In this document: in pieces, positions 19,358-28,210 of the stretch
Position numbering within the stretch: the stretch's first letter is position 1
Layout of the letters: each line of letters begins with the position of its first letter
Source of the DNA: Tumebacillus flagellatus
GTDB lineage: Bacteria; Bacillota; Bacilli; Tumebacillales; Tumebacillaceae
Direction of reading: 5' to 3'
Assembly: GCF_000714935.1 (NCBI RefSeq)
Contig: NZ_JMIR01000019.1
Location: 62,001-126,000, forward strand
DNA: 64,000 nucleotides
The notes under the pieces: generated by a model
What the model saw: only the letters and a program-made list of their open reading frames with translations
Databases searched by the model: none
What the model was told of the DNA's origin: nothing
Translations under genes and position numbers: made by a program

Positions 19358-20044
19358 TTAGTTCTGAGCACTGCTCTTGGCGGGCATTTCGCGGCCGTTT
19401 TGGTAGCGATGCACAACGCCGACCTCGTCTTGAATCGAGAGGATGTTCTCTTTCTCGTCAAACCACGTCTTCTTCGGCTCGAAGCCGTTGAGCCCGATCG
19501 ACTTGAACCCGAACATCGACTCGTAGAAGCCGAGGCGCTTCTGCCCGTCTTCGGTATAGAGGAAGTAAATCGATTGGGCATACTGTGATTTGAACAGTTG
19601 CTCGATGGAAACGCGATTCCCCGACTCCATGTCGTAGAGCGGCACCAACTCCTGCTCCGCGACTTTGTACACGCCAAACGTGTACTTGCCCCAGTGGTGG
19701 ACGAAGTAGAACAGCGTCTTGCCGTTGTCCATCCATTGCAGGTATTGCGCGCCCTCCAAGTCAAACAACCCGAGGGTTTGTTTCTTCTGATTGGTGATCA
19801 CGACTTGCGATTGATGCGTGTAGTACGCCATCGTCTTGCCCTTGGCGTCGATGTCGTACAGCAACGCCGTGTCCGGAGGTTGCAGATGCTCTTCGATCGG
19901 CACCGACACTTTGGCGACGGCGACCGCCGAGAAGCTCGACGTCTCGCCGGACGGCGTCAAGTATTGCTCCAGCGCGTAGAAGCCGGTCATTTGCAACACG
20001 ACGACCGAGGCGAAGAGCATCAAGTATTTCTTCCACGATTTCAT
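19358..20044 (-). CDS. membrane-anchored protein of unknown function
   Basis: The ATG at 20042-20044 after GGAGGGAAG gives 228 residues. One N-terminal hydrophobic helix (about 7-27) is followed by a large outside domain rich in beta strands with Tyr/Trp-containing repeats (TMAYYTH, LFYFVHHW, IYFLYTED). These resemble WD/beta-propeller-like blades, but no family is certain. It starts 14 bases after the phosphodiester glycosidase stop, so it probably forms a two-gene operon with it and acts in the same extracytoplasmic process. Confidence 0.75.
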   Translation of the reverse strand: MKSWKKYLMLFASVVVLQMTGFYALEQYLTPSGETSSFSAVAVAKVSVPIEEHLQPPDTALLYDIDAKGKTMAYYTHQSQVVITNQKKQTLGLFDLEGAQYLQWMDNGKTLFYFVHHWGKYTFGVYKVAEQELVPLYDMESGNRVSIEQLFKSQYAQSIYFLYTEDGQKRLGFYESMFGFKSIGLNGFEPKKTWFDEKENILSIQDEVGVVHRYQNGREMPAKSSAQN

Positions 20045-20058
20045 GGGCTCTTCCCTCC

Positions 20059-21012
20059 TCAGTTTTTCGTGACGACAAACGCCGTGGCGACCGGGCGTTC
20101 CCCGAGCGGGTTGCTGGGCGGCACGGTCAACGAGCCGTCCTGCCACATCTCGGAGGAAAACCCGCCGTCCAGATTGGCGGCCGTCATCGCGCCGTTTTCA
20201 AGCATCACTTGCTCAATGTCTTTGAGCGTCGCGCCGATGCCGCCCGTCCCGCGCCCTTGGACGACGAGGAGCAGCACCGCGCCGTCGCTGCGCTGGCCGA
20301 TCGCCGAGCGCGCCGAACGTCCCCAGCCGCCGTCGCCGTTCGTGATCAACCCTTGGCCTTTGTCGACCAGTTGCGGACCGAACGAGACCGCTTCGGTGAG
20401 GTGCAACGACGCGATGTCTTCCTTATTATAGTTGCCGATGACCAGAGCGCCTGCTTGATTGAAGCCGATGATCGGGGCGTTCGTCGGCGACACGACGGTC
20501 TTTCCGTGCGAGATCGTCAACCCCAGCGGAATCCCGCCGGTGCCGTGTCCCGACACGTCCAAAAATCCGCCGGCGTTCACAGCGGCCACCGCGTTCGTGC
20601 GGTCCGCCATGTCGCTGACCAACTCCCCGACATCGTTGAGGTGTTGCGTCACTTCGACGTGCAGACGCTTCGGGTCTTTGACGATCATCAACTTGCCGGT
20701 GAACAGCTTCTCGTCGATCGGGATCACGTCGATGGAATTATCGTGGATGTCGCTGTAGTTGTTCAGCGCCTCTGCATCGGCGCTTCCCGCCGCCGCCGCG
20801 TCCATCGCCAGAGGTTGGTATTGCTTCAGTTTCTCTTCAGATAAAAAATATTCTGCGTACTGCGGATGCCGGGACGTGAGAATCGACCCGACAACCATAG
20901 CACGCAGATGTTCAAAAGGTCCGTAAAAGACCAGCAGTACGCTTGATACCAGTAGATATGTGAACAAGCTGAAGAGCAGACCAGTTCGCTTGAGCCATTT
21001 TTTCATGCGCAC
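20059..21012 (-). CDS. phosphodiester glycosidase family (NAGPA domain) exoprotein
   Basis: 317 residues from a GTG at 21010-21012, chosen because GGGAGA lies 8 bases upstream; an ATG two codons later is possible. One N-terminal TM anchor (about 10-32), then a NAGPA domain with AVAAVNAGGFLDVSGHGTGGIP, the SAIGQRSDG strand and the C-terminal AANLDGGFSSEM motif. Family members act on phosphodiester-linked sugars at the cell surface, including exopolysaccharide or teichoic acid related substrates. The exact substrate is unknown. Confidence 0.88.
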   Translation of the reverse strand: MRMKKWLKRTGLLFSLFTYLLVSSVLLVFYGPFEHLRAMVVGSILTSRHPQYAEYFLSEEKLKQYQPLAMDAAAAGSADAEALNNYSDIHDNSIDVIPIDEKLFTGKLMIVKDPKRLHVEVTQHLNDVGELVSDMADRTNAVAAVNAGGFLDVSGHGTGGIPLGLTISHGKTVVSPTNAPIIGFNQAGALVIGNYNKEDIASLHLTEAVSFGPQLVDKGQGLITNGDGGWGRSARSAIGQRSDGAVLLLVVQGRGTGGIGATLKDIEQVMLENGAMTAANLDGGFSSEMWQDGSLTVPPSNPLGERPVATAFVVTKN

Positions 21013-21120
21013 GTTTTTCGTCTCCCTACTAAACTATACTCTATCTCTACCACTTTATAAGAGATGGAGCCGACATAGCAAGAGGGAAGTTCTAGGTCTT
21101 TCGTAAAGATTTTCGTACGT

Positions 21121-21438
21121 TTACGATACCATCGAGTTGAACGACATGATCCAGATCGAACCGCCGACGATGAGCACGGTGAACATCAGGCCCAAAATCA
21201 GGCCCATGACGTGGTAGCGCGGACCGTCGGTTTTTTCCGTGATGTGCATGAAGAAGAACAACTGCACGACGATCTGGAGAGCAGCCAAGATCACGATGGT
21301 GAAGATCAAGGCTTTGACAGCCATGACACCGGCTTCCGTCAGCCACCATGCTGCCAGCGTGAGCACGATGGAGAGGATGAAGCCGATGATGTACATTTTC
21401 GGCGACTCATGTTTTGCATGCGAGTTCGTGTTTGCCAT
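21121..21438 (-). CDS. qoxD: aa3 quinol oxidase subunit IV
   Basis: 105 residues with three TM helices, including the IVVQLFFFMHI segment conserved in QoxD/CyoD/CtaF. A small assembly subunit of the heme-copper oxidase. It begins one base after the stop of subunit III and ends the qox operon. No clear terminator is visible in the roughly 100 bases that follow. Confidence 0.9.
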   Translation of the reverse strand: MANTNSHAKHESPKMYIIGFILSIVLTLAAWWLTEAGVMAVKALIFTIVILAALQIVVQLFFFMHITEKTDGPRYHVMGLILGLMFTVLIVGGSIWIMSFNSMVS

Positions 21439-21439
21439 G

Positions 21440-22069
21440 TTACATCACCATCCCACTCAGATAGACGACGGTGAACAGGAAGACCCACACGACGTCCAAG
21501 AAGTGCCAGTACAAGCCGGAGGTCATCACTTTGCGCTGGGTGACATCGGTGATGCCGCGACGGGACAATTGAATCATAATCCCGATGATCCAGAACATCC
21601 CCACCGTAACGTGGGCACCGTGAGTGCCGACCAAAGTGAAGAACGCCGACAGGAACGCACTGCGGGACATCGTTGCGCCGTCCATCGCATATTGAACAAA
21701 CTCGGTGATTTCAAAGCCCAGGAAGCCCATGCCCAAAAGCACGGTGACGATCAGCCAGCCGATCAGCCCTTTGACGTTGCCTTTTCGCATTTCAAGCGTT
21801 GCCAGACCCGAGGTGAAACTGGAGGTCAGGAGCAAGAACGTTTCGGTCATGAAGCCTTTTACTTCAAACAGTTCCTTGCCGGTCGGGCCGCCGTCGACGT
21901 GCGTGCGCAGCACGATGTACGTCGCGAACAGGCAGGCGAAGATCAGCAAGTCGGTGGCCAAGAAGAACCAGAAGCCGAGCATCTTCAAGCCTTCTTGGTC
22001 GTGATGCCCGTGGTCATGTGCATGAGCATCATGTCCGCCGTGTTTCATATCATGTGCAAGTTGTGCCAC
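21440..22069 (-). CDS. qoxC: aa3 quinol oxidase subunit III
   Basis: 209 residues with five TM helices and the subunit III signature GSTFFVLVGTHGAHV-like AFFTLVGTHGAHVTVG near residue 140. A His-rich N terminus (HDMKHGGHDAHAHDHGHHD) precedes TM1. A GTG start at 22067-22069 is used with GGAGG nine bases upstream, which overlaps the end of qoxB. It stabilises the catalytic subunit. Confidence 0.92.
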   Translation of the reverse strand: MAQLAHDMKHGGHDAHAHDHGHHDQEGLKMLGFWFFLATDLLIFACLFATYIVLRTHVDGGPTGKELFEVKGFMTETFLLLTSSFTSGLATLEMRKGNVKGLIGWLIVTVLLGMGFLGFEITEFVQYAMDGATMSRSAFLSAFFTLVGTHGAHVTVGMFWIIGIMIQLSRRGITDVTQRKVMTSGLYWHFLDVVWVFLFTVVYLSGMVM

Positions 22070-22072
22070 GTC

Positions 22073-24043
22073 TTACAACCTCCCCAATGCGGATTCGGTT
22101 GCTTCGACTTCTTCGACCGGGATGTAGTAGTCGGTGTCGTATTGGAAGGAACGAGCGAACAGGCAAGCGAAGATCCCGATCAAGCCCGGAATCGCCATCC
22201 AGTACCACTCAAACACCGCACCAAAGCCGCCGATGAAGAAGAAGACAGCCATGAAGAACGGAATCCCCGAGTTTTTCGGCATGTGGATCGGTTCGATGTG
22301 AACCGGTTTTTTCTGATAGCCAGGTTGAGCCATTTCTTCTTTCATTTCAAACCAAGCGTCGCGGGATTTCACGACCGGGATTTCCGCAAAGTTGTACAGC
22401 GGTGCCGGAGACGGAATCGACCATTCGAGCGTACGGCCGCCCCACGGGTCGCCGGTGGTATCGCGCTCGCCGTGTTTGATGGAGTAGATGATCTGCCATA
22501 CCATGACGATAAAGCCGATCCCCATCAAGAAGGCACCGATCGTGGACACCATGTTGAGCGGAGCCCAACCGCGGTCCCAACCGTATACGTAGATACGACG
22601 GGTCATGCCCATGAAGCCCAGTGCGTATTGCGGCATGAAGCAAACGTAGAAACCGATGTTCCAGAGCCAGAACGACCATTTGCCGAGGCGGTCGTTCAGT
22701 TTGAAACCAAACATCTTCGGCCACCAGTAGTAGAGGCCGGCAAACATCCCGAAGACCACGCCGCCGATCAAGACTTGGTGGAAGTGGGCGATCAGGAAGT
22801 ACGAGTTGTGGTACTGGTAGTCGGCCGGAGCGACGGAAAGCATAACCCCGGTCGCGCCGCCGATCGCAAAGCACGGAATGAACGCGAGGGTCCAAAGCAT
22901 CGGCTGCGTCAAGGAGATGCGGCCGCGGAACATGGTGAACAGCCAGTTGAAGACTTTAACCCCTGTCGGTATTGCAACCGCCATCGTCGCGATGGCGAAG
23001 AATGCGTTGACGTCTGCGCCTGCGCCCATCGTGAAGAAGTGGTGAACCCAGGTGAAGAAGCCGATGATACTGATCGAAACGAGCGCCAAGACCATCGAAG
23101 TGTAGCCGAACAGTCTCTTTTTGGAGAACGTGGAGACGACTTCGGAGAAGATCCCGAACGCCGGAAGGATGACGATATACACTTCCGGGTGACCCCAGAT
23201 CCAGAACAAGTTAATAAACATCATCGGGTTGCCGCCGCCGGTCAGCGTGAAGAAATGCGCGCCGCCGATGCGGTCGATGAACAGCAGAATCAGCGCCACG
23301 GTCAGAGCCGGGAACGCGTACAGGATCATGATGCAAGTGGCGAGCACCGACCAAGAAAACATCGGAGTTTTCATCAGTTTCATGCCCGGAGCGCGCATCT
23401 TGAGGATCGTAACCAAGAAGTTGATGCCGGTTGCGGTCGAACCGATACCGGAGATCAAGATCGAGAGCAGATAGTAGTTTTCACCGGGGCCGTTGGAGAA
23501 GCCCAGTTCGGAGAGCGGCGGGTACGAAGTCCAGCCGGAGTCCGGAGAACCGCCGATGACAAACGACAGGTTCAGAAGCATGGCGCCCATGAAGAACAGC
23601 CAGAAGGAAACGGCGTTCAGGAACGGGAACGCTACGTCGCGCGCGCCGATTTGCAACGGCACGACGATGTTGAACATCGCAAAGATCAGCGGCATCGCCA
23701 TGAACAGAATCATGATCGTGCCGTGCGTGGTGAAGATTTCGTTGTAGTGCTGCGACTCCAAGAACTTCATATTCGGAGCGGCCAGCTGAATCCGCATCAG
23801 AATGGCGTCAACGCCGCCGCGGAACAGCATCAGCAGAGCCGCGATCAAATACATGATCCCGATTTTCTTATGGTCGACGGTGGTCAGCCATTCGCGCCAG
23901 AGCCAACCCCACTTTTTGAATTTGGTGAGGTAGAACAGGATGGCGACACTGACGAGAACGATGGATACGTCGGCCCCGTAAATCATGGGATCGCCTGTCA
24001 CGAAGAACGTGGAAGCGAATTGTTTGATGCTATCCATATCCAA
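22073..24043 (-). CDS. qoxB: aa3 quinol oxidase subunit I (heme-copper core)
   Basis: 656 residues with about 14 TM helices. The Cu-B/heme signature is WIWGHPEVYIVILPAFG near residue 275, followed by the HHFFTMGAG segment and the C-terminal HFHQVLIGG heme ligand region. It reduces O2 at heme a3/CuB and pumps protons. A TTG at 24041-24043 is spaced 7 bases from GAAAGGA. The ATG two codons later is also possible. Operon order is ctaM-qoxA-B-C-D. Confidence 0.95.
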   Translation of the reverse strand: MDMDSIKQFASTFFVTGDPMIYGADVSIVLVSVAILFYLTKFKKWGWLWREWLTTVDHKKIGIMYLIAALLMLFRGGVDAILMRIQLAAPNMKFLESQHYNEIFTTHGTIMILFMAMPLIFAMFNIVVPLQIGARDVAFPFLNAVSFWLFFMGAMLLNLSFVIGGSPDSGWTSYPPLSELGFSNGPGENYYLLSILISGIGSTATGINFLVTILKMRAPGMKLMKTPMFSWSVLATCIMILYAFPALTVALILLFIDRIGGAHFFTLTGGGNPMMFINLFWIWGHPEVYIVILPAFGIFSEVVSTFSKKRLFGYTSMVLALVSISIIGFFTWVHHFFTMGAGADVNAFFAIATMAVAIPTGVKVFNWLFTMFRGRISLTQPMLWTLAFIPCFAIGGATGVMLSVAPADYQYHNSYFLIAHFHQVLIGGVVFGMFAGLYYWWPKMFGFKLNDRLGKWSFWLWNIGFYVCFMPQYALGFMGMTRRIYVYGWDRGWAPLNMVSTIGAFLMGIGFIVMVWQIIYSIKHGERDTTGDPWGGRTLEWSIPSPAPLYNFAEIPVVKSRDAWFEMKEEMAQPGYQKKPVHIEPIHMPKNSGIPFFMAVFFFIGGFGAVFEWYWMAIPGLIGIFACLFARSFQYDTDYYIPVEEVEATESALGRL

Positions 24044-24085
24044 GTGTCATTCCTTTCTCTTTCGAACTTTTCCTGATTCAGGTTG

Positions 24086-25003
24086 TTATTTCGCCATGCT
24101 CGGCATGTTCTCCATACCGCTCATATTGCTCATGTCGTGTTTCATGTACATACCGCCGTTTTTGTCAACGGTGTTTTCATACAAGCCTTCCGGGTAGGAC
24201 GAGAAGGTTTGCGGTTCTGCGGTGCCTTTTTCGGTGAGCTTGTTGTAGCCGTCCACCGTCAGCGCCGGAGAGTTTTTCTTCACGTCGGAAACCCACGCGT
24301 TGAAGTCGGCTTCCGACTTCGAGACGACTTTGAAGTCCATGTGTGCAAAGCCTTCGCCGGTGAAGTTTGCGCCGTTGCCGTCAAACGTGCCGATTTTGTC
24401 GGCTTGCAGCCACAGACGCATGTCCATACCCGGCATTGCGTATTCTTGACCGCCAAGCGCCGGAATCCAGAACGAGTTCATCGGAGAGTCTGCGGTCAGT
24501 TGGAACTGAACCGGAACGCCAGCCGGGATTTCTGCGTAGTTGACAGTTGCGATTTTTTGATCCGGATAAGTGAAGACCCACTTCCAGTCGAGCGACGTAA
24601 CTTGGATGACCAGCGGTTTGATGTCGGCCGATTCGACCGGCGGCTTGGTCAGCGAGAACGTGCTTTTCGCGGTGAAGGTGCCCAAGATCGCGATGATCAC
24701 GATCGGAATGCCCCACCAGAGGTATTCCAGCTTCGTGCTGTGATCCCAGTTCGGCTGGTACGGTGCGGTGTTGCCTTTTTTGTCACGATAGCGGTAGACG
24801 ATGATCGCAAGCAAGATCAAGACCGGAATGATGACGATGGCGACCAAGACTGTGGACAGCTTGATCAGATGCAGTTCTTCTTGACCAACTGGACCTACAG
24901 GATTCAGGACCGGATATTGATCGGAGCAACCCGACAACAGGACGGTGAGACCTGCAAGCAGCGCCGCGATAGAAAAAGGTTTTTTGAATCTAGACGGCTT
25001 CAA
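24086..25003 (-). CDS. qoxA: aa3 quinol oxidase subunit II, lipoprotein
   Basis: 305 residues. A TTG start follows GAGGGGAGAG. The signal peptide ends LTVLLSGC (lipobox), then two TM helices and a cupredoxin domain with WKWVFTYPDQ and DSPMNSFWIPALGGQEYAMPGM. The CuA ligands (CxxxC and His) are missing, so the electron donor is menaquinol rather than cytochrome c. The C terminus is Met/His rich. Confidence 0.93.
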   Translation of the reverse strand: MKPSRFKKPFSIAALLAGLTVLLSGCSDQYPVLNPVGPVGQEELHLIKLSTVLVAIVIIPVLILLAIIVYRYRDKKGNTAPYQPNWDHSTKLEYLWWGIPIVIIAILGTFTAKSTFSLTKPPVESADIKPLVIQVTSLDWKWVFTYPDQKIATVNYAEIPAGVPVQFQLTADSPMNSFWIPALGGQEYAMPGMDMRLWLQADKIGTFDGNGANFTGEGFAHMDFKVVSKSEADFNAWVSDVKKNSPALTVDGYNKLTEKGTAEPQTFSSYPEGLYENTVDKNGGMYMKHDMSNMSGMENMPSMAK

Positions 25004-25024
25004 AGTGTTTCTCTCCCCTCACGT

Positions 25025-25483
25025 TTATTGGCCCAGCCACGCGCGGAATACGTTAACCGTGGGGCCCGGCGGGTAGATCACGTACAGCATCAGGAAGACT
25101 CCAAGACCGCTGATTGTCGTGATAAACCAAACAGGTGCTGCTACACGCCCGATTTTCGCATGTTTGCGAAGCGAGCGTTTGTATATGAATCGAAGAGCCA
25201 GAAGCCCTAAGACCGCGCCGACAGTTGCCAAGACCGTGTGCAGTTGCAAGAAGGTTTGATACGTGACACGGAGATGTTCCGGTCCTCCGAAGCTGGTGTC
25301 CCCGACCAGAATCGTTTTGGTCGCGTATCCGATGAAGAACAGCGAAGCCAGCACCACGCTCGTTACCATCAAACGTTTATGGGCCTCGACCCGCTTGCGA
25401 CGAATTTGCCACCACCCGAGTGCCATCGTAAGCGCACTGGCCAACATAAACCCTTCGTTGATGTACGGAAGAACGTGTAGCAT
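25025..25483 (-). CDS. ctaM: DUF420 protein, CtaM/YozB-like oxidase assembly factor
   Basis: 152 residues with four TM helices and the DUF420 pattern: LPYINEGFMLASALTMALGW near the start, RVEAHKRLMVTSVVLASLF, and HTVLATVGAVLGLL. Conserved His residues are present in the loops. In Staphylococcus aureus the DUF420 protein CtaM is required for an active aa3 menaquinol oxidase. Position directly upstream of qoxA, 21 bases away, supports the same job here. Start ATG follows AAGGAGGGG. Confidence 0.88.
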   Translation of the reverse strand: MLHVLPYINEGFMLASALTMALGWWQIRRKRVEAHKRLMVTSVVLASLFFIGYATKTILVGDTSFGGPEHLRVTYQTFLQLHTVLATVGAVLGLLALRFIYKRSLRKHAKIGRVAAPVWFITTISGLGVFLMLYVIYPPGPTVNVFRAWLGQ

Positions 25484-25614
25484 GCGATTCCCCTCCTTGT
25501 ACTCACTTGTTTTTTACTTAGCTTGCCTCGACATTTCATGTAATACTCTATACCCAACCGAGGCATTTTTGTATGAACACTTTGTGAAAGTCTTCACTTT
25601 CACGATTTCGTCAC

Positions 25615-25653
25615 AAAAAGGGGACCATCATTTTCCTTTGATGGTCCCCTTTC
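25615..25653 (-). terminator. terminator after CotS-like gene
   Basis: GGGGACCATCA and TGATGGTCCCC form an 11-bp stem with an 8-nt loop, followed on the minus strand by TTTTT. On the plus strand the following TTTCCC is weaker, so it mainly serves the spore-coat operon. Confidence 0.85.
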
Positions 25654-25691
25654 CCTTGAACGACTGGGCGTTGTCTGTTTTTTCGCTCGAA

Positions 25692-27083
25692 TCAGCGACC
25701 CGGCGTCCACGGACCCGTAGGTCCGCCGCTGTTCGTCGAACGGCGGCGCGGTGCCACATCCGCTTGCGTGCGCTTGGCTTTCGGGCGCGCTTGACGGGTT
25801 TGCGCCGCTTGGGTGATCGCTTGCGGCGACTCTTCGCTCTCGTCTTCGTCGTCTGCAAAGCGGGCGAGCGTGACGTTGGCCTCATGGTCTTCCACTTGCA
25901 CGGCGATCGGGCCGCTTTCCTCGTCCTCCGCATTTCGATTCTCTTCCCAGCCGTCGTTGCGCGCTTGCGCCGAGGAGGATTCGTATTCTTCGAGATCGTA
26001 GGAGCCGACATCGTCGAGCTGCGGCGCGAACGACGGCGCCTGCATCGTCAACCCGTAGCGGTCGATGATCTCTTGCACGAACGTTTCACGGCCGCGGTCG
26101 AGCGCGAGCGATTTGCGGAAGTTTTTGGCGAAGCGCTCCACTTCCCAGTCGCGGGTGCGCTCAAAGTACGACTCCACCAGCTGCAGCGTGCGCGACGGGA
26201 ACGAGAGATACGCGGCGAGCACCGTCATCTCTTCTTTGGTGATCTCGCGCTGGGCGCGGTAGACGTCCAGCACGGAGAACCCGATTTCCGCGTCCCAGTT
26301 GCAGCGCGGCATGTAGCGGGAGAGCAGCGCGCCGAGGTCTTGGATCGGGTGCCCGAAATGGCAGTGGTCGAAGTCGACGATGCTCATGCGTTCCTTGTCG
26401 ACGATCAGGTTTTGGCGCGAGTAGGAACCGTGGCAGATCGTCTTCTGGTCGCGCGCCCATTCGAGCACCGCGCCGTAGGGCGTCTCGTTCAATTGTTCAC
26501 AAGCGTGGTCGATCATTTGCAACAACTCGCTGCGATGCTCGGCGTAGGCGATGTCCATCAGCGTCTGGTCGCGCCGCTCCTCCAGGTGCTGGTCGTAGCT
26601 GACCAGTTTGGCGCGGTACTTGCCCCAGAGCGCGGAGAAATCCTCCCGCGTCTCTTGCCCGAAACCGCCGCCTTCAAAACCTGCCCCCGCGTTGTGAAAC
26701 CGTGCGAGCGTTTCGGCTGCGAGAAACAGGTTTTTGGTTTTTTTCAGATCGGCTTCTTTGCCCGGCATCCAGTCGGTCAAGTAGTAAAGCCCGGACGCGT
26801 GCACGACAAACGGGTCGCCGTACTTGGTGCGGATGAAGCGCGGGACGTTGGTAAAGCCGTTTTGGAACAAGTGCTCCAGCGTTTCTTGGATGAAGCGCAG
26901 GCGGGCATGGGAGACGTTGACTCTCTTGAGCATGCGCGAGCCGGCTGAGGTGTAGAGTTTGATCACGCCGCGCACGGCACGGGCTTTTTCGACAGGCAGA
27001 TCCCACTCGCGCAAGATTTCCACGTCGGCGCCGTAGCTGTCAAACGTTTCTTGCAACTCGCGTTCCTCTTTGCGTTTCCCCAT
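25692..27083 (-). CDS. CotS-family spore coat kinase-like protein with long disordered tail
   Basis: 463 residues. The first 340 form a CotS/YsxE-type APH/choline-kinase-like fold: VIKLYTSAGSR (substituted ATP-Lys strand), LTDWMPGKE, the catalytic-loop equivalent ICHGSYSRQN, and the metal-site strand MSIVDFDHCHFGHPIQDLG. From about residue 345 on there is a low-complexity tail, first acidic (DDEDESEESP), then basic (ARPKAKRTQ, PRRRS). Spore coat CotS-family proteins lie in the inner coat. The last gene of the spoVID cluster; the tail is unusual for the family. Confidence 0.85.
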   Translation of the reverse strand: MGKRKEERELQETFDSYGADVEILREWDLPVEKARAVRGVIKLYTSAGSRMLKRVNVSHARLRFIQETLEHLFQNGFTNVPRFIRTKYGDPFVVHASGLYYLTDWMPGKEADLKKTKNLFLAAETLARFHNAGAGFEGGGFGQETREDFSALWGKYRAKLVSYDQHLEERRDQTLMDIAYAEHRSELLQMIDHACEQLNETPYGAVLEWARDQKTICHGSYSRQNLIVDKERMSIVDFDHCHFGHPIQDLGALLSRYMPRCNWDAEIGFSVLDVYRAQREITKEEMTVLAAYLSFPSRTLQLVESYFERTRDWEVERFAKNFRKSLALDRGRETFVQEIIDRYGLTMQAPSFAPQLDDVGSYDLEEYESSSAQARNDGWEENRNAEDEESGPIAVQVEDHEANVTLARFADDEDESEESPQAITQAAQTRQARPKAKRTQADVAPRRRSTNSGGPTGPWTPGR

Positions 27084-27102
27084 CGTTCACACTCCCCCTT
27101 AC

Positions 27103-28176
27103 TTATAAAAACTCGCGCAAATCGCGCTTCTCGATGCCGCGAACCAGGTCTTTGATCTCTTGGTCGCGCTCTTTGTCGGCGACGAGGATCGAACGGTCGG
27201 ACTGCACGATCAACAGGTCGCGCACGCCGATGGTCGCGATCAGCAAATCTTCGCTTTCGATGATGCACTTGCGGGTGTCAATGCCCACATGCAGGCCGTT
27301 GACGATGTTGCCGCTGTTGTCCTGTTGCAAAAAACGCTCCACCGACCGCCACGACCCGACGTCGTCCCACGCGAAATCGGCGGGGATGACGGCGACGTTC
27401 GGCGCTTTTTCCATGATCGCGTAGTCGACCGACAGCTTTTCGAGCTTCCCGTAGGTCTCGCGGATCACGTCGCGCTCATCCGGCGTGCCGAGGTGCTCAT
27501 AGATGTAGGAAAGCTGCTGGTACATCTCCGGCATGTGCCGGCGGTACGCTTGCAGAATCGTCTGCACTTTCCACACGAACATCCCGGAGTTCCACAGGTA
27601 CTTCCCCGATTGCAAAAAGCGCAGCGCCCGGTCGAAGTCCGGCTTCTCGGTAAATTCCGCGACGTGGTAGGAGCGGCGGCCGTTGTCGTTGACGAGCAGA
27701 GAATCCATCTTGATATAGCCGTACCCCGTTTTCGGCTCGGTTGGGCGGATGCCAAACGTGACGAGCATCTTATGATTGCGGGCAAACTCAGCCGCCCAAG
27801 AGAGACAGCGGCGGAAATCCTGCTCCGAGCCGATAAAGTGGTCGGACGGCAGGACGGCCATCACCGCGTCTGGATCGCGCCGCGCCAGTTTGATCGCGGC
27901 AAGCCCGATCCCGGCCGCCGTTTCGCGGGCTTCCGGCTCGATGATCAAGTTCTCCGACGGCAACTCCGGCAGCTGTTCTTGGATTTTGTCGAAGTAGCGG
28001 TCGTTGGTCACCACGTAGATGCAATCTTGACGGATCAGCGGGCGAACGCGTTGGGCGGTGGTTTGCAGGAGGCTTTTGTCCCCGAAGATCTGCAAAAACT
28101 GCTTCGGGTTCGCCGAAGAGCTTTTCGGCCAAAAACGACTCCCCACTCCACCGGCCAAGATCACGGCATACAGCAT
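27103..28176 (-). CDS. manC: mannose-1-phosphate guanylyltransferase
   Basis: 357 residues. The nucleotidyltransferase signature is LAGGVGSRFWPKSSSANPKQF at the N terminus. The lysine motif FTEKPDFDRA lies near residue 175 and the FAWDDVGSW segment near 270. It makes GDP-mannose from mannose-1-P and GTP. No isomerase domain is present. Located between two CotS-family genes and downstream of spoVID, it probably supplies activated mannose for spore-surface glycan or coat glycosylation. ATG after AAAGGAGGG. Confidence 0.93.
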   Translation of the reverse strand: MLYAVILAGGVGSRFWPKSSSANPKQFLQIFGDKSLLQTTAQRVRPLIRQDCIYVVTNDRYFDKIQEQLPELPSENLIIEPEARETAAGIGLAAIKLARRDPDAVMAVLPSDHFIGSEQDFRRCLSWAAEFARNHKMLVTFGIRPTEPKTGYGYIKMDSLLVNDNGRRSYHVAEFTEKPDFDRALRFLQSGKYLWNSGMFVWKVQTILQAYRRHMPEMYQQLSYIYEHLGTPDERDVIRETYGKLEKLSVDYAIMEKAPNVAVIPADFAWDDVGSWRSVERFLQQDNSGNIVNGLHVGIDTRKCIIESEDLLIATIGVRDLLIVQSDRSILVADKERDQEIKDLVRGIEKRDLREFL

Positions 28177-28210
28177 GTGGGTGTCCCTCCTTTCACACTC
28201 CTTCGGCCCT

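Noticed and set aside
21239-24076. Plus-strand open frame opposite the qox genes
   Set aside because: The minus strand holds clear QoxB/C/D proteins; this frame is low-complexity and His/Asp/Gln rich.
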